NCBI RefSeq assembly: GCF_037975245.1
Contig: NC_092569.1
Location: forward strand, 26,241,168 to 26,305,167
Direction of reading: 5' to 3'
Length of the DNA: 64,000 bases
Origin: Apostichopus japonicus
Taxonomy: Eukaryota; Echinodermata; Holothuroidea; Aspidochirotida; Stichopodidae
In this document: positions 57,106 to 64,000 of the stretch, one piece after another
How the letters are laid out: every line of letters begins with the position of its first letter
Numbering within the stretch: position 1 is the stretch's first letter
Translations under genes and position numbers: made by a program
The notes under the pieces: generated by a model
What the model saw: the letters and a program-made list of their open reading frames with translations, nothing else
Database searches by the model: none
What the model was told of the DNA's origin: nothing

Positions 57106-57319
57106 GTATTTTCGCCTTATAAACTCTCTCCAAATTTGATTACAATGGTAACGGTTATTAATAACAACTGCAAAAATGTGCACGTTAGACAACTGGGAAC
57201 AATCGATAATGGTCATTTCATATTATTTTCATAATTATAATGGCATTTGTTGGTAGTCCTCTCTGTGTTGCAACGAACTTAAACGATTTTGGACTTCGGC
57301 CCACGGTCTATATATCCTT

Positions 57320-58030
57320 TACATAACCCAACCAATGTAATCATTTTACCAACCTCACATAATAATCAACTGATGTAATCATAAACTGTTTACCTTTCTT
57401 ACATAATCACCATTATCATATACATGTAATCATACACTGTTTATCTCCCTTCGTAATCATCCTTACCAAACTGATGTAATCACAAACTGTTTACCAATCT
57501 TATGTAATCATCTTATCCAACTGATGTAATCATAAACTGTTTACCAATCTGATGTAATCATCCTTACCAAACTGATGTAATCATAAACTGTTTACCTATC
57601 TTACATAATCACCATTATCATATACATGTAATCATACACTGTTTACCTCCCTTCTGTAATCATCCTTACCAAACTGATGTAATCATAAACTATTTACCTC
57701 CATTCCGTAATCATCCTTACCAAACTGATGTAATCATAAACTGTTTACCAATCCTATGTAATCATCTTTATCAAACTGATGTAATCATAAACTGTTTGCC
57801 AATCTTATGTAATCATCCTTACCAAACTTATGTAATAATAAACTATTTACCAAATACCAATCTTATGTAATCATCCTTGCTAAACTGATATAATCATAAA
57901 CTGTTTACATCCCTTCCGTTAGCATCATTACCAAACTGATGTAATCATAAAGTGTTTACCAATCTTATGTACAATCATCCTTACCAATCAGATGTAATCA
58001 TACACAGTTTACCAATCTTATGAAGCACCT
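57320..58030 (+). repeat. Minisatellite, about 51-bp unit with two half-units
   Basis: Units run TGATGTAATCATAAACTGTT, TACCAATCTTATGTAATCAT, CCTTACCAAAC, with variant half-units (ACATAATCACCATTATCATA). About 13 copies directly upstream of the orphan gene promoter. Confidence 0.9.
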
Positions 58031-58346
58031 AAAGAAGCCCTAATAATCATTGCCTGCTTACCGTGTTTACACAAATTAACTTTGAACTAATCTCAACATC
58101 AAATTCATTTTCATTGAGCTAATCTCAACATGACCTAAACCGATGGTTACAATGAATGCATTATCATTCCTACCCATCCAGTTTGACTATTTCACAATTA
58201 ACAGGTTACTTCTCAATGTGGCGCCCTCCAACCATCCCCGAGATCCAACAGAGGGTGCTGTCACAAGATCTTACCTAGTTTCGTGAACCTGACCAGCTAC
58301 AGTCTCAGACCTATATCACATCGGTACTGTGAGCTGATCACTAATA

Positions 58347-58347
<1 letters not shown>

Positions 58348-58396
<49 letters not shown>
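58348..58396. repeat. (TA)n microsatellite
   Basis: Uninterrupted alternating TA. Confidence 0.95.
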
Positions 58397-58397
<1 letters not shown>

Positions 58398-59383
58398 ACT
58401 TCCTTTTAATTATTGAAGTAGACAGGTTTTTGAAACATATTTTCGAAGTTAGAAGTCAAACAAATTGTTTTAAACACCTTAACTTGTGCATTTTAAATCT
58501 TTTTTTTTTTAAACCTAGAACTAGTCAATGACCAAGCATGTGTGTATCCAAGCTTGTCTGGCGAGTGCTAACGTGATACCTTGATTCAGGAATAATATCA
58601 CAGTCCCCTTTGTCAAAATGCTAGAGAGCCCCTTCCTCTGCTGGAAAGTCTCTACCAATCAATTCTCAATAAAAAGCGAACATCAATATGTACATAGTAA
58701 TTCAAATGGAATACAGAGAATCAAGATAATAAGTAAAGTCTGTGTAAAAAAGTGTTATGCAATCTATTGTTTGGGTAAACTATGCACAAAGGCTAGGAAA
58801 ATATTTCAGTGCAATTGATTCTGCAAAGCAACCTTTTAAGATGTTTCTTTTATGTGAGAAATGCATGTTGAGAATTCCAATAGGCTATCCCATCCATCCC
58901 ATGACGTGATATGGGTAACTACTCTTATTGAGAACAAGTATCTGAACTTATACCTGCGCACATAATATTAGTATATATTCAGGGCTGACAACAATACATA
59001 AGAATTTGTGTGTGTCTGAACTTGTTTTGTATTCTGACTGAGGGCTTGAACAAAGATATTGCGATTCTTCAGACGGAAAGAATCACAAGGTCCTCAGAAA
59101 AATTATATTGTTAATAGATATCGTTAAAATTAGGTAGGGTACATGGACTTGAAGAGTGTAAAAAATCAACTGGATCCTCAGTCTGAATGTAAAACACGGC
59201 TGGCTGGTCTGTGTCTGTTTAGAGTAGTTTTGAGAAGGCTGTGTACATGGAGGGGGGGGGGGGGATGAAATTTGGGTTATCTGTGACATTTCTGTTTGCT
59301 GATATGGATGATATATTTGCTGAACTCCAGTGTGTTTGTTAGTTTTGATCCTCTTATCAAGTACTTATTGGAAAGAACCGTAT
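58397..59383. other. Presumed 3' flank of the fibrinogen-related gene
   Basis: No other exon recognised. A G-tract lies at 59251-59263. If the terminal exon has a long 3' untranslated region on the minus strand, it would extend into this stretch. Confidence 0.35.
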
Positions 59384-59655
59384 CTAGACGGGTCTTATCT
59401 TCATTTCTGTGTATTTGATGTTATAGTCACCTCCAGGTAGCTCAAGCCAGCGTATGCTTGATTTATCATTATCTGCTGCCATGTAGTCACCATTGAGGTT
59501 AGATTCTGCACAGCTCTTGTACCACCAGGCACCATGGTTAGTAGCAGCACAGTTAGTACTGCCAGCTGCTATATCATTGTCCCTGTCAAAGGTACTGAAG
59601 GCATAGTTAAGATGAGAACTCAAAGCATAACCACCAGGGGCACCTCCATCTGTGT
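59384..59655 (-). CDS. Fibrinogen-related protein, 3'-terminal exon
   Basis: Fibrinogen C-terminal (FReD) domains bind sugars or acetylated ligands and occur in ficolins, tenascins, angiopoietins and many secreted invertebrate lectins. The exon begins after a TTTAATTCACAG acceptor (a second AG lies 6 bp on) and encodes DGGAPGGYALSSHLNYAFST, FDRDNDIAAGSTNCAAT, HGAWWYKSCAESNLNGDY and ends IKYTEMKIRPV, stop TAG. The FST-DRDND calcium-site segment, the NCA...GAWWY-SC--SNLNG disulphide loop and the final EMKIRP are all diagnostic. No stops or shifts, so it is likely part of a functional gene. The 5' half of the domain must lie at higher coordinates, but up to 64 kb there is only transposon sequence, so the upstream intron is either very long or the gene is cut. 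Confidence 0.92.
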
Positions 59656-59930
59656 CTGTGAATTAAACAAGTAAAGATATTACCTTAAACTACAATCCAT
59701 CACAATTAAGGTACCTATCACAATATAGACACATTAAACAATTAGTAAATATGATTGGATATATGTTGCATCTGCAGAGTGATATCTCTACATATCACTA
59801 CACAACAGAACATTTGTGCTTAATCTCTGTGACAGTCTACATCACATATCACTGTTGTATTTGAGTTATGTTATATATCAGCATATCACTATTAGGAAGT
59901 TATGCTTGTCTTTGTGTGATGTCTTAGGAC

Positions 59931-60065
59931 CAGGTTACTCAACCTGGAGTCCGCGGACCCCTAGGGGGTCCGTGAAATTTATTTGGGGGTCCGTGAGGGC
60001 AAAGGGGTCCGCAGGGGGTCCGTGAAAAAAAATAAGGGTCCGCGAAAGCCGAAGAGGTTCGTGAA
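59931..60065 (+). repeat. hAT terminal region (left end)
   Basis: CAGGTTACTCAACCTGGAGT, then CCGCGGACCCCTAGGGGGTCC with repeated GGGTCCGTGA words. This is the well-known left end of a Charlie/ZBED-related group of animal hAT elements. Right end not seen. Confidence 0.75.
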
Positions 60066-60193
60066 AAACGGAATGAGAGATATAGTCGAAGGAAGAAGTA
60101 TGTATGCCTCTAGAAATCTAGGCTAGGCTAGCCGTCAATACGTCGGACCCTGATGATCAGACCGTATCGTCAGTAGTCGATAAATGTTGAATC

Positions 60194-60990
60194 GTGAGTT
60201 CCCCAATGAAAACAAGTAATATAGTTTCTCACTGTACAGAAGTGAGGTGGCTCTCAAGGGAAAGAATGCTTGCGCGGTTATTCGAACTGCGGGTCAGCGT
60301 TCTTGAAATGCTCAGAGATGTTATCAAGAGTAATCACGCCGAGGCATTTTTGAATGCTGACTTTCAACCAAGTTAGCTTACCTTGTCGACATATTTGACC
60401 AGTATAAAAATCTGAACATGAAGCTGCAGGGAGAATCTGCGAACATCATAACATGTAAACAGGCAGTCGATGCTTTTACCCGGAAACTCTCACTCTGGAG
60501 TGACAAGATACAAAGGGATGACTACAGTATGTTCCAGGAGTTGTCGGAACTTTTCATAGACAGATCACTAACACCTAAAATGAAGACTGTTATATTGACA
60601 CACTTGAATGCTCTTCGAATTGAGATGTTGGAACGATTAAAAGATATTGCCGATGCAGATGAACATAGTTTTGTGCTCGACCCGTTTAGTGCCAAACTTG
60701 AAGATGTTCCTGATGCTGAGGAACTCATCGAAATTCAATCCTCGATCAACAAAAGAAGATATTTTGAAAGGCATGGCTATGCTAAATTCTGGATTGCTGA
60801 AGGAGCATTGATAGCCCCAAATTTAACGAAGATCGCTTTGGAGAAAGCAATAATCCCTTTCGCAACTACATACTTGGCAGAATCTACTTTCTAGTTCCGG
60901 AACAAACTCACAATTCATAATGACAAACGGATGGCCGTAACAAAGGTGAAGCCAGTCGTACAAAAACTGGTCTCTGATGTACAGGCTCAA
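60194..60990 (+). pseudogene. hAT transposase (ZBED5/FAM200-like), decayed C-terminal half
   Basis: The first frame gives HCTEVRWLSRERMLARLFEL. After a frameshift near 60374 a second gives LAYLVDIFDQYKNLNMKLQG, CKQAVDAFTRKLSLWSDKI, then IIPFATTYLAESTF. After a stop at 60892 it continues FRNKLTIHNDKRMAVTKVKP. These match, in order, the H-(T)EVRWLSRG block and the C-terminal hAT dimerisation region of ZBED-type transposases. One frameshift, one stop and a small deletion make it inactive. N-terminal BED finger and first catalytic part are absent, as only about 260 codons remain after the left terminal repeat. It is cut off where the LINE 3' end begins. Confidence 0.85.
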
Positions 60991-61002
60991 GGGAGCCACT
61001 TT

Positions 61003-61089
61003 TCATTTATTTCATTTATTGAAACCAGTATAAATATAGTATATTTATAAAAAGGAGCACACATGTCAAACTAAAAATAAATAAATATG
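61003..61089 (-). mobile_element. 3' terminus of the Rex1/CR1-like LINE
   Basis: On the minus strand the segment ends ACTGGTTTCAATAAATGAAA; a closely similar end occurs at 10965-11038. It marks the LINE's 3' border against the hAT pseudogene. Confidence 0.65.
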
Positions 61090-61951
61090 AAAACCATGAT
61101 AGATAAGATGTTCAAATGATTGCACAACAAGAAAGCGTTAAAACAATGTACATTACTAGAACTAGGTGAAACAATTAAAGAATATGAAAACCGTGATAGA
61201 TAAGATGTTCAAAAGATTGCACAACAAGAAAGCGTTAAAACAATATACATTACTAGAACTAGGTGAAACAATTAAAGAATATGAAAACCGTGATAGATAA
61301 GATGTTCAAAAGATTGCACAACAAGAAAGCGTTAAAACAATATACATTACTAGAACTAGGTGAAACAATTAAAGAATATGAAAACCGTGATAGATAAGAT
61401 ATTCAAAAGATTGCACAACAAGAAAGCGTTAAAACAATGTACATTACTAGAACTAGGTGAAACAATTAAAGAATATGAAAACCGTGATAGATAAGATATT
61501 CAAAAGATTGCACAACAAGAAAGCGTTAAAACAATATACATTACTAGAACTAGGTGAAACAATTAAAGAATATGAAAACCGTGATAGATAAGATGTTCAA
61601 AAGATTGCACAACAAGAAAGCGTTAAAACAATATACATTACTAGAACTAGGTGAAACAATTAAAGAATGTGAAAACCGTGATAGATAAGATGTTCAAAAG
61701 ATTGCACAACAAGAAAGCGTTAAAACAATATACATTACTAGAACTAGGTGAAACAATTAAAGAATATGAAAACCGTGATAGATAAGATGTTCAAAAGATT
61801 GCACAACAAGAAAGCGTTAAAACAATGTACATTACTAGAACTAGGTGAAACAATTAAAGAATGTGAAAACCGTGATAGATAAGATATTCAAAAGATTGCA
61901 CATCAAGAAAGCGTTAAAACTATATACATTACTAGAACTAGGTGAAACAAT
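61090..61951. repeat. 97-bp tandem array, about 8.9 copies
   Basis: Units start at 61090, 61187, 61284, 61381, 61478, 61575, 61672, 61769 and 61866 (exactly 97 bp apart), each beginning AAAACCGTGATAGATAAGAT. Copies differ by only one to three substitutions. The array sits in the 3' untranslated region of the LINE. Confidence 0.97.
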
Positions 61952-61959
61952 GAGTAAAA

Positions 61960-62394
61960 TTAAATGAAAGGTTCCAAAATACCAAATTGAATGTAAATTG
62001 CAGCACGGTAGATGAAAGAGTTCTTATAAAGTTGAATTCTATATTTTGGCAAGATATGAGGGTTCCTAAGATTCCTGGTAGCTTTCACCAACAGACAATT
62101 AAGTGGCCCATGTAGTGGGTGATCTTTGTCATCTCTAATTTTATTTGTCATCCTTACAAATTCATTCTTTGCAGCTGTGTTTACTTGATCCTTCAGTAAT
62201 AGCTGGCTTACATTCAATATACGTGAAGTATACTTAAGGAATCTCATCAGTCTATGCTTGTCAGAAGATGATATAAAGTGATACCATGTATACAGGAACA
62301 GCATAAAGTAAATGTGGCAGAATAAAGGAGCTGAACACATTTTTCCTTGCACCTTCATTAAAGAATGACACAATATAGGCAAGACTTGAAACAT
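61960..62394 (-). pseudogene. LINE C-terminal part in a shifted frame
   Basis: It contains SSDKHRLMRFLKYTSRIL, KIRDDKDHPLHGPLNCL and RYKNSF-like YKNSFIYRAAIYIQFG, the conserved C-terminal end of Rex1-type proteins (HPL... and the RxxSF-AI end). It is offset from the main frame by one frameshift near 62.28-62.30 kb, so the copy is inactive or has a sequencing indel. Confidence 0.8.
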
Positions 62395-64000
62395 AATAAT
62401 ACACTTTTTTCAAGATTTTCGAGATATGCGGCGTGAACGTTAGATTATCATCAATGCATACTCCTAGGTATTCAGTTCTTGATGTTCGTTCTACCTCAGA
62501 TTCATGTATGGTGACACCTTGTGATCTTGCAGACAGAAGACCTTGATGTTTTATATTGATGTTAGCAAAGCACATTTCCTTCGACTTCTTAGCATTTAGC
62601 AACAAATTCTTTCTATCACATGTTGAAACCACGTCGTTGACTGATTGCTGATAGTTCAGCTGATCATTGACACATGAACTCTTGGATATTTTGCATAATA
62701 TAGCAGTGTCATCGGCATATTTTGTGATTGAGATATGACCACCAGACTTGATTTCATCCGTATATAATGTGAAGAGTAAAGCAGACAATGGACCACCCTG
62801 AGGCACTCCAACTTTAATCTCTGACCTATCAGACAACCCATTCTCCAATTTAACGTGTCTTGACCACCCAGTTAAGAACTGAGCAAGCCAGTGTAGGAGC
62901 CATGGTTCAGTGATAAAACCTGACAGATCTGTAATTAATTGATTTGGTAGGACGGTATTGAAAGCACTTGAGAAATCTAAGAAAAGCACCTTTGCTATTG
63001 TGGTTTCCTTGCAATTTAATTCTGACACAACCTCGTGGATAAGTAACAGCACAGCATCTACACATGATACACCTTTTCTGTAGGCGAATTGACGCTTGTC
63101 CCCAAATTGATTGATACTGTCAGTTAGTCGTGGCAGGAGGATCCTTTGCATGCTGTTAAAAGCAATACTTGCTAGGTCAATTGGTCTAAAATCATTCACA
63201 TCTTTGGGATTCGCCACTTTTGGTACAGGTGATGTTAGTGCTGTTTTCCACAGGTTAGGGATCTGACTATGTTGTAAGCTTTCTTGGAAGAGTGATGTGT
63301 ATATTGGAGCTAATTCAAAAGAAAAGAATTTAAAAACCCACCACGGAATTTTATCTGACCCACAAGCAACACCCCTTTTGACCTTCCCAAACTGTTTCCT
63401 TACCACATTGACATCAAGTTCATGACAACCCTCATTTTTCTCAGGTAGGTATAACGGTATATCTTTACATATTGAGTCATTAAACCGTCCAAAATAGTCG
63501 GATAGTTCCTTCCCAAAATCTGCATCAACCCGCCTAGGCTGGTCATCTTTAGTAGGGTCTCTTATGGATTTGACGACATCCCAGAATGCACGAGAGTTTC
63601 CTTTTATTCCTCCAAAGGTGTCACTTCGCAGATTGTTTACGTGCTTATTGATTTCCCTCTGCATCCTGTTCCTGGAGATGTTGTCTTTGTCCTCGATGGC
63701 CTTCTGTTTTTCCTTTTCCAGTTGTTTGATCTTGTTGTCTGGGGGGATTCGCTTCATCATCTCAGCAGGTGTTATTTGCTTCATTGGTATGCATACATCG
63801 CTGACGAATCCAATGTAACTTGAAATGGCGTCAGTTAATTCGTCTGGGTCATCGCAGCCTTCACGAAATACATTCCAGTCGGTCGTTTGAAGCATCTCTT
63901 GCATGCTCCTGACGTTATCAAATGACAAGTCCTTCTGTGATCTACTTCGTCGTTGCTTCTTAGCACGATGCTTCTCTGTGTACTTCGGGATGAGTAGGAC
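62261..64000 (-). CDS. Rex1/CR1-like LINE reverse transcriptase, 5' partial (off window)
   Basis: The open frame runs from the window edge (64000) to 62261 and has no stop upstream. Counting from the TTG at 63928, it has the template-grip region with DFRPIDLAS (about 246-254), QFAYRKGVSCVDAV, the A motif VLFLDFSSAFNTV (about 314-326, catalytic D), the B motif GVPQGGPLSALLFTLYTDEI (374-393), the C motif YADDTAIL (404-411, catalytic DD), and the thumb YLGVCIDDNLTF. The LDFSSAFNT style and the C-terminal HPL motif in the shifted frame place it in the CR1 group, close to Rex1. All catalytic residues are intact. An endonuclease domain would lie beyond the window. It lost its C-terminus by one frameshift, and its 3' region holds the 97-bp array. 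Confidence 0.9.
   Translation of the reverse strand, partial: VLLIPKYTEKHRAKKQRRSRSQKDLSFDNVRSMQEMLQTTDWNVFREGCDDPDELTDAISSYIGFVSDVCIPMKQITPAEMMKRIPPDNKIKQLEKEKQKAIEDKDNISRNRMQREINKHVNNLRSDTFGGIKGNSRAFWDVVKSIRDPTKDDQPRRVDADFGKELSDYFGRFNDSICKDIPLYLPEKNEGCHELDVNVVRKQFGKVKRGVACGSDKIPWWVFKFFSFELAPIYTSLFQESLQHSQIPNLWKTALTSPVPKVANPKDVNDFRPIDLASIAFNSMQRILLPRLTDSINQFGDKRQFAYRKGVSCVDAVLLLIHEVVSELNCKETTIAKVLFLDFSSAFNTVLPNQLITDLSGFITEPWLLHWLAQFLTGWSRHVKLENGLSDRSEIKVGVPQGGPLSALLFTLYTDEIKSGGHISITKYADDTAILCKISKSSCVNDQLNYQQSVNDVVSTCDRKNLLLNAKKSKEMCFANINIKHQGLLSARSQGVTIHESEVERTSRTEYLGVCIDDNLTFTPHISKILKKVYYYVSSLAYIVSFFNEGARKNVFSSFILPHLLYAVPVYMVSLYIIF

Noticed and set aside
56800-57234. Plus-strand frame of 144 codons
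   Set aside because: It is antisense to exon 1 of the orphan gene, whose splice sites and downstream exons support the minus strand.
61090-61951. CRISPR-like array
   Set aside because: The whole 97-bp unit is repeated without unique spacers, and the genome is eukaryotic.

Overview
This window looks like a piece of an AT-rich, intron-containing animal genome. The fibrinogen-related exon, the C-type lectin exons and the retroelement content suggest a marine invertebrate, most likely a deuterostome such as an echinoderm. That placement is an inference and no marker fixes the species. Host coding sequence is sparse. I can support four host loci: (1) ribosomal protein S20/uS10 on the minus strand, three coding exons between 21.5 and 25.3 kb, first exon not found; (2) two adjacent exons of a C-type lectin domain on the plus strand at 43.1-43.6 kb; (3) a five-exon minus-strand gene at 55.4-57.0 kb of unknown function, with perfectly compatible splice phases but two in-frame stops in its first exon; (4) the 3'-terminal exon of a fibrinogen-related protein, minus strand, 59.4-59.7 kb.

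Nearly everything else is mobile DNA, much of it nested. From 2.5 to 4.9 kb a LINE is interrupted by a hAT-type element with an 8-bp target duplication, which itself carries a Penelope-like reverse transcriptase between direct repeats. From 11 to 20 kb there are MITEs, hAT ends, SINE pieces and poly-G/C tracts. From 26.5 to 38.1 kb lies an 11.6-kb TA-flanked element with matching terminal inverted repeats. It has been invaded by a rearranged Ty3/gypsy composite (30.7-36.8 kb) with four LTRs, two identical deleted interiors and one inverted gag-protease block. From 38.3 to 41.8 kb there are three further DNA transposons, two of them nested with clear target duplications, and a TTAA-flanked MITE.

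From 42.5 to 53.2 kb there are SINE copies next to (TA)n microsatellites, L1/Tx1-like and CR1-like LINE pieces, a 20-bp minisatellite, nested hAT elements and a large hairpin. The last 6 kb hold a decayed hAT transposase gene and a minus-strand Rex1/CR1-like LINE with a 97-bp tandem array in its 3' region, running off the window end.

The most unusual signals are three tiny perfect palindromes (23, 28 and 34 bp, each starting CAG and ending CTG) flanked by perfect 7- or 8-bp direct repeats; the gypsy composite with inverted gag-protease; a UUUAAAC-UAG frameshift signal in the gypsy gag; and the orphan gene that keeps its splicing but has two nonsense codons.
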